The notes below the pieces were generated by a model, which saw only the letters and a list, made by a program, of their open reading frames with translations, did not search any database and was not told where the DNA came from. The translations under genes were made by a program, and so were the position numbers. Shown piece after piece: positions 1-8,387 of a DNA stretch of 64,000 bases (the stretch's first letter is position 1; each line of letters begins with the position of its first letter). Origin of the DNA: Brucella pseudintermedia (GTDB lineage Bacteria; Pseudomonadota; Alphaproteobacteria; Rhizobiales; Rhizobiaceae); NCBI RefSeq assembly GCF_008932435.1, contig NZ_WBWE01000012.1, forward strand, positions 116,873 to 180,872. The letters are read 5' to 3'.

Positions 1-80
1 CCGAGCGCGCCGACGATGGCCTTGCCCTGCGGGTCGAGAACGCCGTTTTTCAGTGTAACGGTGACGCGTGCCTTGATCAC
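1..80 (-). CDS. purS: PurS subunit of FGAM synthetase (partial, cut by window edge)
   Basis: Only the first 26 codons lie in the window. They translate to a typical PurS N-terminus (KARVTVTLKNGVLDPQG). PurS is the small subunit that works with PurQ and PurL to make formylglycinamidine ribonucleotide in purine synthesis. The start is GTG at 80, with AGGA about eight bases upstream. It lies 71 bp downstream of purC on the same strand, the usual rhizobial purC-purS-purQ-purL order; purQ and purL are expected beyond the left edge but cannot be seen. Confidence 0.9.
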   Translation of the reverse strand, partial: MIKARVTVTLKNGVLDPQGKAIVGAL

Positions 81-115
81 TCTCTAGTTCCTGCAATTTT
101 TAAGAACGAATGAAA

Positions 116-142
116 CAGCCCGGAAAACACATTCCCGGGCTG
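116..142 (-). terminator. Hairpin between purC and purS (attenuator or weak terminator)
   Basis: CAGCCCGG and CCGGGCTG form an 8-bp stem around an 11-base loop. On the minus strand it is followed by TTTCATT, a weak T tract. It sits just after purC and before purS, so it may reduce or only delimit transcription into purS. Confidence 0.45.
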
Positions 143-151
143 GGCGGATGA

Positions 152-916
152 TTACTTCACTAGCGTCGGGCCGGATGGGCGCGGCGTGTCGTTCTCGTTC
201 ATGATGCCGAGACGGCGCGCAACTTCCTGATAGGCCTCGACCAGACCGCCCATATCGCGGCGGAAACGGTCCTTGTCGAGCTTGTCATTGGTGGTGATAT
301 CCCAAAGACGAGCTGAATCCGGCGAAATTTCGTCGGCGACGACGATGCGCATCATGTCGCCTTCCCACAGGCGACCGCATTCCATCTTGAAGTCGACGAG
401 CTGGATGCCGATGCCGAGGAAGAGGCCGGTGAGGAAGTCGTTGACGCGAATGGCGAGCGCCATGATGTCGTCGATTTCCTGCGGACTGGCCCAGCCGAAA
501 GCCGTGATATGCTCTTCGGTGACCATCGGGTCGTCGAGCGCATCGGCCTTGTAGTAGAACTCGATGATCGAACGCGGCAGGATGGTGCCTTCTTCGAGGC
601 CAAGGCGCTTGGCAAGCGAACCGGCTGCGACGTTGCGCACCACCACTTCAAGCGGAATGATTTCCACTTCCTTGATCAGCTGCTCACGCATGTTGAGGCG
701 GCGGATGAAGTGCGTCGGAATGCCGATGCGGTTGAGCTGGGTGAAAATATGTTCGGAAATGCGGTTGTTCAGCACGCCTTTCCCGTCGATGACTTCGTGC
801 TTCTTCGCATTGAAGGCAGTTGCGTCATCTTTGAAGAATTGGACTAGCGTACCGGGTTCAGGGCCTTCGTAAAGAATCTTGGCCTTGCCCTCGTAAATAC
901 GGCGGCGACGGTTCAT
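152..916 (-). CDS. purC: Phosphoribosylaminoimidazole-succinocarboxamide synthase
   Basis: This cytosolic enzyme joins aspartate to CAIR with ATP to give SAICAR, step eight of IMP synthesis. The 254-residue protein has the SAICAR synthetase layout: an N-terminal ATP-grasp-like part with GKAKILYEG near residue 10, VVRNVAAGS near 95 and [10 protein letters not shown] near 175, followed by [13 protein letters not shown] near 195. Length matches the bacterial family. It is transcribed leftwards ahead of purS. purB, the next pathway enzyme, is 3.4 kb away on the same strand. A 256-bp divergent gap separates it from the DUF1476 gene. Confidence 0.97.
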   Translation of the reverse strand: MNRRRRIYEGKAKILYEGPEPGTLVQFFKDDATAFNAKKHEVIDGKGVLNNRISEHIFTQLNRIGIPTHFIRRLNMREQLIKEVEIIPLEVVVRNVAAGSLAKRLGLEEGTILPRSIIEFYYKADALDDPMVTEEHITAFGWASPQEIDDIMALAIRVNDFLTGLFLGIGIQLVDFKMECGRLWEGDMMRIVVADEISPDSARLWDITTNDKLDKDRFRRDMGGLVEAYQEVARRLGIMNENDTPRPSGPTLVK

Positions 917-1172
917 GGCTTTTCTCGGATTTCCATATTTATGGTGATCGGCTCTCAGCCGCTATTCTCGCGGGCTACCTATAGCAATTGTGGGCTTTTA
1001 ACAATCCTGCTTTGTGCCCGTTCCCCCGTTTTCGGCGTTTCTGACGCAAGTTTACGTATGAGTCGCAAGAAATTGGTCTTTAAGCCCTTGTATAATCTTG
1101 CGCCCCTTGCCAGCTTTAGGCAAGAGAACGGATGACGATCTCTTCTAACTTGTAAGTCTGGGAGCTTTATGA

Positions 1173-1496
1173 ATGACCACTGGCATGGATGATCGCCGCG
1201 ACGCTTTTGAAAAGAAATTCGCGCTTGATGCGGAACTGCGCTTCAAGGCGGAGGCACGCCGCAACAAGCTTCTGGGACTCTGGGCCGCAGACCAGCTTGG
1301 CAAGAAGGATGCGGAGGCGGAAGCCTATGCCAAGGAAGTCGTGGCCGCCGACTTCGAGGAAGCCGGTGACGAGGACGTTTTCCGCAAGATCCGCGCCGAC
1401 TTCGACGCTGCCAATGTCAGCGTAGCCGATGAGGCGATCCGCGAGAAGATGTTCGCTTTCCTTGAGGAAGCCATTCGCCAGGTGAAGCAGGATTGA
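1173..1496 (+). CDS. DUF1476 protein, F1-ATPase inhibitor zeta-type
   Basis: The 107-residue protein starts with DDRRDAFEKKFALDAE and is helical, charged and free of membrane segments, as in DUF1476. In Paracoccus this family is the zeta subunit that blocks ATP hydrolysis by the F1Fo-ATP synthase through its N-terminal region. That function is known for relatives and inferred here. The ATG at 1173 has GGGAG about nine bases upstream; an alternative ATG lies at 1185. No ATP synthase genes are nearby. Confidence 0.85.
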   Translation: MTTGMDDRRDAFEKKFALDAELRFKAEARRNKLLGLWAADQLGKKDAEAEAYAKEVVAADFEEAGDEDVFRKIRADFDAANVSVADEAIREKMFAFLEEAIRQVKQD

Positions 1497-1504
1497 TAAA
1501 TAAT

Positions 1505-1539
1505 TCAGGGCGGATGTGCCGGTGGCATTTCCGCCCTGA
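1505..1539 (+). terminator. Hairpin between DUF1476 gene and aldolase gene
   Basis: TCAGGGCGGA and TCCGCCCTGA pair perfectly over ten bases. No T tract follows, so it may stabilise the upstream mRNA end or act as a weak terminator. The aldolase start is 25 bases downstream. Confidence 0.5.
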
Positions 1540-1563
1540 GCTCATGAAATGAAGGAAATTAGA

Positions 1564-2325
1564 ATGTCGTTGTCGTCGCGCCTTCGCGCCGGGGAAACGG
1601 TGCTTTCCGCATGGTCCTCCCTTCCTGAACCCCTGACGGTCGAAATTCTCGCCCATAGCGCTTTCGACGCCGTAACGCTCGACATGCAGCATGGCGGCCA
1701 CGACGAGGCGAGCGTGCTTCGCTCGCTGGGCCTTATCCTGAACGCCGGCAAGCCGCCCGTCGTGCGCGTTCCCGTCGGACGTTTCGACATGGCAAGCCGT
1801 GCGCTTGATTTCGGCGCGCAGGCGGTCATCGCCCCGATGATCAATTCCGTCGAGGATGCCCGCCGGTTTGCTGCCGCCATGAAATATCCGCCGGTAGGCG
1901 AGCGCTCATGGGGCGTATTCCGGGCCAATACGGATTACGGCACGCCGGGTTCCAATGATTATCTGACGACCGCAAATCACGACACACTTGCTTTCGCGAT
2001 GATCGAAACGCGAGACGCCTATGATGCGCTCGATGCCATCCTCGACGTTCGCGGCATCGACGGCGTTTTCGTGGGACCGGCGGATTTCTCCATCGCCTGG
2101 AGCAATGGACGCGAGGCCAACCCGAATTCCGATGCGATCGTGGAGCCGATCGGCAATATTGCGCGCAAGGCAATTGCGGCTGGCAAGATTGCGGGCATCT
2201 ATTCGCCGACCGCAGAATTTGCGCGCCGCTACATTCCGCTTGGCTTCCGCTTCCTGACGCTCAGCAATGATGGCGGTTATATCCGGCTGGCAGCCGAAAC
2301 GCTGACGAAAGCGGTTCGCGATTAA
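1564..2325 (+). CDS. HpcH/HpaI-family class II aldolase
   Basis: The 253-residue protein has the phosphoenolpyruvate-binding TIM-barrel features of the HpcH/HpaI aldolases: AFDAVTLDMQHGG near residue 35, AVIAPMINS near 90, AMIETRDAYD near 145 (metal-binding Glu) and VFVGPADFS near 170 (metal-binding Asp). Relatives cleave 2-keto-3-deoxy sugar acids or 4-hydroxy-2-oxoheptanedioate to pyruvate plus an aldehyde. The exact substrate cannot be read from sequence. The start at 1564 is preferred over an in-frame ATG at 1549 because AAGGA lies seven bases before it. It ends at a strong bidirectional terminator. Confidence 0.85.
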   Translation: MSLSSRLRAGETVLSAWSSLPEPLTVEILAHSAFDAVTLDMQHGGHDEASVLRSLGLILNAGKPPVVRVPVGRFDMASRALDFGAQAVIAPMINSVEDARRFAAAMKYPPVGERSWGVFRANTDYGTPGSNDYLTTANHDTLAFAMIETRDAYDALDAILDVRGIDGVFVGPADFSIAWSNGREANPNSDAIVEPIGNIARKAIAAGKIAGIYSPTAEFARRYIPLGFRFLTLSNDGGYIRLAAETLTKAVRD

Positions 2326-2350
2326 ACTCGTCGTAATAGACAAGAAAGAA

Positions 2351-2376
2351 AAGGCGGGCTGCTGACCCGCCTTTTT
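2351..2376. terminator. Bidirectional terminator
   Basis: AAGGCGGG and CCCGCCTT form an 8-bp stem with a seven-base loop. T tracts follow on both strands. It separates the convergent aldolase gene and alpha/beta hydrolase gene. Confidence 0.85.
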
Positions 2377-2395
2377 CATGCAATTTGCATGAATA

Positions 2396-2971
2396 TCAAT
2401 GATGCTTGGGCGCCTGTAGCTGCGTCATGAACTCGGCAAATACCATCGAGCCTTCCGGCCACGGGCCATGCCCGGATTCCGAATTGATATGCCCGGATTC
2501 ACCAGCATCGATCAGCATCGCGCCCCAATCCTTCACCACGTCCTCTGCAGCCTCAAAACTGGAGAAAGGATCATTGCGGCTCACGACTGTAATCGTCGGA
2601 AATGGCAGGCGTTCACGCGGGTAAGGACCGAACGTCATCAGGTGTTTCGGCCTGATCCTGTCGTTGGCAACATCCGGCGGCGCGACAAAAAACGCGCCCG
2701 CCACCTTGTGCTGGATATGCGGCACGGCATGGACGGCGGTTGCAACGCCGAGCGAGTGCGCGACCAGAACGATCGGCTTCGTTGCCGCATTGGCGGCCTT
2801 GACGACTTCGCCAATCCAGTCTTCGCGAACGGGCTTGCTCCATTCGGCCTGCTGTACGCGCCGCGCCGTGGAAAGTTTGCTTTCCCAGCGGGTCTGCCAG
2901 TGATCGGGACCGGAATTGGTATAGCCGGGGATGATGAGGATATCTGCGTCTTTGACTTTCATGCCTCCCAT
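2396..2971 (-). CDS. RBBP9/YdeN-family alpha/beta hydrolase
   Basis: The 191-residue protein fits the small serine-hydrolase family of RBBP9 and YdeN (COG3545). It has ILIIPGYTNSGPDHWQ near residue 11, the nucleophile elbow AHSLG near 73, an Asp after VVSRNDPFSS near 130, and GHINSESGHG carrying the catalytic His near 160. The physiological substrate is unknown. Two possible starts lie close together (2971, 2962); neither has a well-placed ribosome-binding site. It ends at the shared terminator with the aldolase gene. Confidence 0.85.
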   Translation of the reverse strand: MGGMKVKDADILIIPGYTNSGPDHWQTRWESKLSTARRVQQAEWSKPVREDWIGEVVKAANAATKPIVLVAHSLGVATAVHAVPHIQHKVAGAFFVAPPDVANDRIRPKHLMTFGPYPRERLPFPTITVVSRNDPFSSFEAAEDVVKDWGAMLIDAGESGHINSESGHGPWPEGSMVFAEFMTQLQAPKHH

Positions 2972-3129
2972 TTAGAGGGGCTTTGTGGCTTCTTCAAGCG
3001 GTGCGTGGTCGCGTGCAATGCATAGAAGGCATGTGAATGATGAACAGCCTGTTCGCTGATCGCGATCTTGTGAAACACGCTCCAAATAGCGATGTTTAGG
3101 CAGATTTGAAACGCGACGGAGATAATGGC

Positions 3130-4086
3130 ATGACAATCAGCAGACGTACGATGCTCCGCGCTGCCGGGACTGCTGTCATGGCCAACATTCTTCCTGTTCG
3201 TGCAGAAATGCCATCGAAGGAGGGCGACATGACACAGCATTTGAAAGCGGCGACAGCCGAAACCGGGCGTCCGGTCGCTCCGCTTCCTTTCGCAATGACC
3301 ACGCCGATGCGCGTGGCGCGCGTCGGCCTCAAGGCGCGCGATGCCGAAACGCTGGCTGAATATTATCGCGATGTGGTGGGCTTGCGCGAGATGGCGCGCC
3401 GCGGCGCATCGATCGTTCTTGGCGCGGGCGACCGCGAACTGATGGAAATCGAGCAGTTTTCAGCAGCCCGTCCTGACGACCCGCGCAGCGCCGGCCTCTA
3501 TCACACCGCGTTTTTGCTACCCACGCGAGGAGACCTTGCGCGCTGGTCGCGCCGCGCCATCGATAAGCAACTGCCGGTCAGCGGCGCGTCGGACCACAAG
3601 GTGAGCGAAGCCATCTATCTGACCGATCCCGAGGGCAATGGCATCGAAATCTATACCGACCGTCCGCATGACCAATGGCAGTGGAATGGTGATCGCGTGG
3701 CCATGAGCACCGATCCGCTTGATGTCGGCAATTTGCTCGATGTCATCAAGCAGGAAGGCGGAGAATGGACTTTTGCCCCGCAGAATACGGTCGTGGGCCA
3801 TGTGCATCTGCGCGTAGGCAATGCGCAGGAGGCCGAAACCTTCTGGCACAATGAACTCGGCCTCGAAACCGTCCAGACCTACGGAGACCGGGCGGTTTTC
3901 ATGTCTACCGGACGCTACCACCACCACATCGCGGCCAATGCCTGGCAGAGCGCCGGTGCTGGCAAGCGCGACGAGGATCGCACGGGTCTCGCGTGGGTCG
4001 AGCTTGAGGATACGCGCGGCGGCGACAACAGCACTTTTGTCGATCCGTGGGGCAATGTGGTCAACACGATCAAGACCAAGGCGTAG
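3130..4086 (+). CDS. VOC-superfamily CatE-like dioxygenase/glyoxalase with twin-arginine leader
   Basis: Two vicinal-oxygen-chelate modules are visible: one from about residue 60 (VARVGLKARDAETLAEYY) and one from about residue 215 (VGHVHLRVGNAQEAETF), with HHH near 260 and Glu in WVELED. The closest familiar family is CatE-type catechol-2,3-dioxygenase/glyoxalase (COG2514); the substrate is unknown. The start at 3130 gives a Tat-like leader, SRRTMLRAAG, then a hydrophobic stretch and a VRA-E cleavage-like site, with GGAG eight bases upstream. A second in-frame ATG at 3229 has a perfect AAGGAGG five bases before it, so a leaderless form of about 285 residues is equally likely. Confidence 0.8.
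   Translation: MTISRRTMLRAAGTAVMANILPVRAEMPSKEGDMTQHLKAATAETGRPVAPLPFAMTTPMRVARVGLKARDAETLAEYYRDVVGLREMARRGASIVLGAGDRELMEIEQFSAARPDDPRSAGLYHTAFLLPTRGDLARWSRRAIDKQLPVSGASDHKVSEAIYLTDPEGNGIEIYTDRPHDQWQWNGDRVAMSTDPLDVGNLLDVIKQEGGEWTFAPQNTVVGHVHLRVGNAQEAETFWHNELGLETVQTYGDRAVFMSTGRYHHHIAANAWQSAGAGKRDEDRTGLAWVELEDTRGGDNSTFVDPWGNVVNTIKTKA
3217..3231 (+). promoter_or_regulatory. Strong internal Shine-Dalgarno and ATG within the VOC gene
   Basis: AAGGAGG at 3217-3223 is followed after five bases by an in-frame ATG at 3229. It would start translation just after the predicted Tat leader. This is the best ribosome-binding site near the gene and leaves the true start open. Confidence 0.6.
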
Positions 4087-4110
4087 CCAGACGATCTTCA
4101 GAATGTAGAA

Positions 4111-4143
4111 AAGCCCCATGTTTTCATAAACATGGGGCTTTTT
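4111..4143 (+). terminator. Terminator after the VOC gene
   Basis: A 13-bp stem built from AAGCCCCATGTTT and its complement has a four-base loop and is followed by a T tract. It lies 25 bases after the stop codon. Confidence 0.9.
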
Positions 4144-4156
4144 CTTGTCTCCGAGC

Positions 4157-4270
4157 TCCCACCCTCATCCTGAGGTGCGAAGCCAAGCCTCGAAGGACGA
4201 GGGCATGCGGAGTGTTTCCCTCAGCCCTTCGAGACGCCGTTTTCAACGGCTCCTCAGGGTGAGGGAGGGG
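4157..4270. repeat. Long imperfect palindromic repeat (REP-like)
   Basis: TCCCACCCTCATCCTGAGG on the left is matched by CCTCAGGGTGAGGGAGGGG on the right, with an inner CGAAGCC/AAGCCTCGAAGG segment. The whole forms a dispersed-repeat-like palindrome between two genes. It resembles the CCTCATCCTGAGG / CCTCGAAGGACGAGGG elements common in alphaproteobacteria. Confidence 0.6.
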
Positions 4271-4284
4271 TGGGCAGAGCCACC

Positions 4285-5586
4285 TCAACCGAAGACGCGC
4301 TTGAAAATGGTATCCACATGCTTGGTGTGGTAGCCGAGATCGAATTTTTCGCGGATCTGTTCTTCGGAAAGCGCTGCGCGCACTTCCGTGTCGGCCAGCA
4401 GTTCTTCGAGGAAGTCGGCGCCCTGTTCCCAGACCTTCATGGCGTTGCGCTGCACGAGACGATAGGCATCCTCGCGCGATACGCCTGCCTGCGTCAGTGC
4501 CAGAAGCACGCGCTGCGAATGCACCAGGCCACGGAACTTGTTCATGTTTTTCAGCATGTTGTCCGGGTAGATAACCAGCTTTTCGATGACGCCGGCCAGA
4601 CGATTGAGCGCGAAGTCGAGCGTAATGGTGGTGTCCGGGCCAATGGCGCGTTCGACGCTCGAATGGGAGATATCGCGTTCGTGCCAGAGGGCCACGTTTT
4701 CCATGGCAGGCGTTACCGACATGCGCACCAGACGGGCAAGGCCGGTCAGGTTTTCGGTCAGCACCGGATTGCGCTTGTGCGGCATGGCCGACGAACCCTT
4801 CTGGCCCGGCGAGAAGAATTCTTCCGCTTCCAGAACTTCCGTGCGCTGCATGTGGCGGATTTCGATGGCGATGTTTTCCATCGAGGAGGCGATGACGCCA
4901 AGCGTTGCGAAGAACATGGCGTGACGGTCACGTGGGATCACCTGCGTCGAAACCGGCTCTGCCTCAAGGCCGAGCTTGGCGCAGACATATTCTTCCACAC
5001 GCGGGTCGATATTGGCGAAAGTGCCGACAGCGCCGGAAATGGCGCCCGTTGCGATTTCCGCACGCGCCGCAACGAGGCGGGCGCGGCCACGCGCCATTTC
5101 GGCATAAAAACGCGCGAAAGTCAGGCCCATCGTCGTCGGTTCGGCATGGATGCCATGGCTGCGGCCAATGCGTACCGTGTCCTTGTGCTCGAAGGCGCGC
5201 TTCTTCAGGGCTTCCAGCACGCGGTCCATGTCGGCGAGCAGCAGGTCGGCAGCGCGCACCAGCTGGACATTGAGCGTGGTGTCGAGCACGTCCGATGAGG
5301 TCATGCCCTGATGCACGAAACGGCTATCCGGGCCGATGAATTCGGCCAGATGCGTCAGGAAGGCGATGACGTCATGCTTGGTGACAGCCTCGATCTCATC
5401 GATGCGGGCAACGTCGAACTTTGCCACGCTGCCCTTTTCCCAGATGGTCTTTGCCGCGTCCTTTGGAATGACGCCCAGTTGCGCCAGCGCCTCGCAGGCA
5501 TAGGCTTCGATCTCGAACCAGATGCGAAATTTCGTTTCTGGCGACCAGATGGCGACCATTTCAGGCCGGGAATAGCGCGGGATCAT
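4285..5586 (-). CDS. purB: Adenylosuccinate lyase
   Basis: This cytosolic lyase cleaves SAICAR to AICAR and adenylosuccinate to AMP, both with loss of fumarate. The 433-residue protein has the superfamily regions: MTSSDVLDTTLN near residue 85, GRSHGIHAEPTT near 140 and the signature SSAMPHKRNP near 260. The start MIPRYSRPEM at 5586 was chosen because this is the usual alphaproteobacterial N-terminus. It lies 25 bp after rpe on the same strand and looks co-transcribed with the upstream lipid A genes. Its pathway neighbours purC and purS are 3.4 kb further left. Confidence 0.97.
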   Translation of the reverse strand: MIPRYSRPEMVAIWSPETKFRIWFEIEAYACEALAQLGVIPKDAAKTIWEKGSVAKFDVARIDEIEAVTKHDVIAFLTHLAEFIGPDSRFVHQGMTSSDVLDTTLNVQLVRAADLLLADMDRVLEALKKRAFEHKDTVRIGRSHGIHAEPTTMGLTFARFYAEMARGRARLVAARAEIATGAISGAVGTFANIDPRVEEYVCAKLGLEAEPVSTQVIPRDRHAMFFATLGVIASSMENIAIEIRHMQRTEVLEAEEFFSPGQKGSSAMPHKRNPVLTENLTGLARLVRMSVTPAMENVALWHERDISHSSVERAIGPDTTITLDFALNRLAGVIEKLVIYPDNMLKNMNKFRGLVHSQRVLLALTQAGVSREDAYRLVQRNAMKVWEQGADFLEELLADTEVRAALSEEQIREKFDLGYHTKHVDTIFKRVFG

Positions 5587-5611
5587 GGGCGTATCCTGTA
5601 GACGTGGGAGT

Positions 5612-6289
5612 TTAACGATTGCGCGCAGCTTCGGCTGCGGCACGAATGGCATCGATATTGGCGCGGTAGCTCTCGACCGAATTGCCCTTGTAGACAGCCG
5701 AACCGGCCACAAGAATATTGGCGCCAGCGGCAACAACCGAGCCCGCGGTTTCCGGCGTGATGCCGCCATCGACTTCAATGTCGATAGGGCGATCGCCAAC
5801 CATTTCGCGGACGCGCTTGATCTTGTCGAGCATCGGGGCGATGAATTTCTGCCCGCCAAAGCCCGGATTGACCGTCATGACGAGGACGAGATCGACATCT
5901 TCGATGACGTTGGCCAGTGCTTCGGCAGGCGTTGCGGGGTTCAAAGCCAGACCGGCCTTTTTGCCCAGCGCACGGATCGATTGCAGCGAGCGGTGCGTGT
6001 GCGGACCGGCTTCCACATGAATTGTGATGAGATCGCAACCGGCATCGGCAAACGGCGCCAGATAGGGATCGCAAGGCGCAATCATCAGATGCGCATCGAA
6101 GAATGCCTTGGTGCGCGGACGGATCGCCTTCACCACTTGCGGGCCGAAAGTGATGTTCGGCACGAAATGCCCGTCCATGACGTCGATATGCACCCAGTCG
6201 GCACCGGCTTCCAGCACGGCGTCGACTTCTTCACCCAGGCGGGCGAAATCGGCGGAAAGGATGGACGGGGCGATGGCGATGGGGCGCAT
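5612..6289 (-). CDS. rpe: Ribulose-phosphate 3-epimerase
   Basis: This cytosolic TIM-barrel enzyme interconverts ribulose-5-phosphate and xylulose-5-phosphate in the pentose phosphate pathway. The 225-residue protein shows [15 protein letters not shown] at the start, the metal-binding [12 protein letters not shown] near residue 34, HLMI near 66, [13 protein letters not shown] near 135 and EVDGGI near 172 with the second metal Asp. All are intact. It sits 51 bp after lpxXL and 25 bp before purB on the same strand. It has its own start at 6289; the neighbours suggest read-through from the lipid A cluster. Confidence 0.97.
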   Translation of the reverse strand: MRPIAIAPSILSADFARLGEEVDAVLEAGADWVHIDVMDGHFVPNITFGPQVVKAIRPRTKAFFDAHLMIAPCDPYLAPFADAGCDLITIHVEAGPHTHRSLQSIRALGKKAGLALNPATPAEALANVIEDVDLVLVMTVNPGFGGQKFIAPMLDKIKRVREMVGDRPIDIEVDGGITPETAGSVVAAGANILVAGSAVYKGNSVESYRANIDAIRAAAEAARNR

Positions 6290-6340
6290 ATGTGATCTCC
6301 GTAACTTTGGCCAGCCCCTAGCACATGAGGGGCAAGAATC

Positions 6341-7267
6341 CTATCCCCAGCGCTTATGGAACCACATCCACTGGCCGGGATATTCGCGCACCCATGTTTC
6401 CACGGTATCGTTCAGAAGCTGCGCGGTTGCAGCGACATCGATCTCGCCCTTGTCATCACGCGGCAATTCCATGCGCTCGTAGAGTTCGAGGCGATAACGC
6501 CCGCCGGGAAGGCGGATGCAGCGCGCCGGATAGACGTCGCAATCATATTGCCGCGCAAGCTTGGCCAATAGCGGATTGGTCTTCACCGGACGATTGAAGA
6601 AAGTGGAAGGTACGCCGCGACGGAATTTCTGGTCCACCAGCATGCCGACATTGCCGCCTTCATCGAGGATATGCGCAAGCGACCATGCCGCACCGGCTTT
6701 CGACGGCACCAGATGGCCCATATTGGTGCGGCGCGCCTTCAGCACCTTGTCGGCGATATAGGGATTGTTCGGCGGACGAAAGAGGGCTGTGACATTGAGG
6801 CCAAAGGTGGCGGCACAGATCGGCAGAAGCTCGAAATTGCCGGTATGGGCGGTGAAGAAGATATGCGGCTTCTTCTCGTCGCGCAGGCGCTCGAAAATCG
6901 GAATGCCTTCCACTTCGACCAGTCCCGGCGTCGCGGCATGGGGATCGAAATCGAAGACCGCATCGAGGAAGATATATTCCGCAAAGAGGCGCGCCATCGA
7001 ATCCCACATTTCGCGGGCGATATCCTCGATTTCGGCGTTGCTTTTCTCTGGATAGGCCTGACGCAGATTATCGGTCGCCACCTTGTGGCGCGGCGTCAGC
7101 GGCCCGACCAGACGGGCCACCTTTGCCGAAAAGCTGATCGCTGCCTTCGCCGGGAACAGGCGCAGCAGGCCAAGCAGCAGAAATACGGCCTGTGCCCAGA
7201 GCCAGTAGTTGAACTGCTTCAGCTTGCGGGTCCAGCGGAAGAGCAGAAGTTTCAGCTTGAACATCAT
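6341..7267 (-). CDS. lpxXL: Lipid A very-long-chain acyltransferase LpxXL
   Basis: This inner-membrane LpxL/HtrB-type acyltransferase (308 residues) transfers the very-long-chain hydroxy fatty acid from AcpXL to lipid A. It has an N-terminal membrane segment (near residues 22-40), the catalytic-type FFTAHTGNFELLP near 135 (H-x4-E), and MLVDQKFRRGV near 215. The identity rests on family motifs plus position. It is the last gene of acpXL-fabF2-fabF1-adh-lpxXL, 11 bp after the adh gene. On general sequence it could be any LpxL-type enzyme; the context makes LpxXL the best call. Confidence 0.88.
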   Translation of the reverse strand: MMFKLKLLLFRWTRKLKQFNYWLWAQAVFLLLGLLRLFPAKAAISFSAKVARLVGPLTPRHKVATDNLRQAYPEKSNAEIEDIAREMWDSMARLFAEYIFLDAVFDFDPHAATPGLVEVEGIPIFERLRDEKKPHIFFTAHTGNFELLPICAATFGLNVTALFRPPNNPYIADKVLKARRTNMGHLVPSKAGAAWSLAHILDEGGNVGMLVDQKFRRGVPSTFFNRPVKTNPLLAKLARQYDCDVYPARCIRLPGGRYRLELYERMELPRDDKGEIDVAATAQLLNDTVETWVREYPGQWMWFHKRWG

Positions 7268-7278
7268 GGAATTGCGGC

Positions 7279-8307
7279 TCAGTCGATCTCAAGAATGATC
7301 TTGCCGAAGACGTCGCGGCCTTCCATGCGCTTCAGCGCCGTGTCGATATCGTTGAAGCCGACCACAGTGTCGATGACCGGATGCACGATGCCGCGCGCCA
7401 TTTTCTGCATGGCGTCGGCCATGTTTTCCATGCGGCAGCCGAAGGAACCGAAAATCTTGAGCTGCTGCTGGAAGAGTTGCATCAGGTTCATGTTGGTGGA
7501 AACGCCGGAGGTCGACCCGCAGGTGACGAGACGCGCGCCGCGCTTCATGCACAGCATCGAACCCGCCCAGGTGTCCGCGCCCACATGCTCGAACACCACG
7601 TCCACGCCCTTTTTCTTGGTGAGCTTGCGCACCACACCCTCGAAGCGGTCCTCGCGATAATTGATGACGTGATCGGCACCAAGCGCCTTGGCTTTCTCGA
7701 TCTTGTCATCGGAGCCGACCGTGGTGATGACCGTGCAGCCCATCTTCTTGGCAAGCTGGATCGCCGCCGTGCCGATGCCGGAGCCGCCAGCCTGAACGAG
7801 CACGGTTTCGCCGGGCTCAAGCTTGGCATTGTCGAACAGCATATGCTCGACCGTGCCGAAGGTGACAGGCGCGACAGCAGCGCCGATAGCGTCCACGCCG
7901 GGAGGGGCGGGGACGAGCAGGCGGGCAGGCAGGTTCACCGCTTCGCAGGCAAAGCCGTCGAGATGGAAACCATGCACGCCGCCGACATGCTCGCACAGAT
8001 TGTCACGGCCTTCGCGGCAGGCGCGGCAAAGGCCGCAGGTGCGCGCGCCATAGATCGACACAAGCTGGCCGGGCAGGAGGTTGGAAACGCCGGGGCCGAC
8101 AGCATCAACCACGCCGGAAGCTTCCGCACCGATCACCAGAGGCATCTTGCGCTTGGCAAATGCCATGCCGCGCCAGCCCCACACGTCGATGTGGTTGAGC
8201 GCGACGGCCTTGATGCGTACCGTCACCTCGCCGATGCCGGGGGCGGGCGGCGGTGTGATATCGGTGATTTCAAGGCGGCGATCATCGAGAAGCTGCAAGG
8301 CGCGCAT
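7279..8307 (-). CDS. adh2XL: Zinc-binding dehydrogenase of the VLCFA lipid A cluster (Adh2XL)
   Basis: A medium-chain dehydrogenase/reductase of 342 residues. A GroES-like N-terminal part has the structural zinc cluster GLCRACREGRDNLCE near residue 95, and the NAD(P)-binding fold has VLVQAGGSGIGTAAIQLAK near 165. In Rhizobium the homologous gene lies in the same place and is assigned to very-long-chain fatty acid synthesis for lipid A, probably as a reductase; the exact step is not established. The start MRALQLLDD at 8307 has AAAGGA just upstream and is preferred over an upstream ATG at 8361. It follows fabF1XL with 80 bp between. Confidence 0.87.
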   Translation of the reverse strand: MRALQLLDDRRLEITDITPPPAPGIGEVTVRIKAVALNHIDVWGWRGMAFAKRKMPLVIGAEASGVVDAVGPGVSNLLPGQLVSIYGARTCGLCRACREGRDNLCEHVGGVHGFHLDGFACEAVNLPARLLVPAPPGVDAIGAAVAPVTFGTVEHMLFDNAKLEPGETVLVQAGGSGIGTAAIQLAKKMGCTVITTVGSDDKIEKAKALGADHVINYREDRFEGVVRKLTKKKGVDVVFEHVGADTWAGSMLCMKRGARLVTCGSTSGVSTNMNLMQLFQQQLKIFGSFGCRMENMADAMQKMARGIVHPVIDTVVGFNDIDTALKRMEGRDVFGKIILEID

Positions 8308-8387
8308 GAAGTAATCCTTTTCAAGACATAATCCCGGAAACGGCGAACCGTCCGGGATCATGGGAAAATTCGTATTTGCCGGACCGA

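Noticed and set aside
4270..5298. 342-codon plus-strand frame over purB
   Set aside because: purB is certain on the other strand; the composition (His/Arg/Gly) is that of antisense translation.
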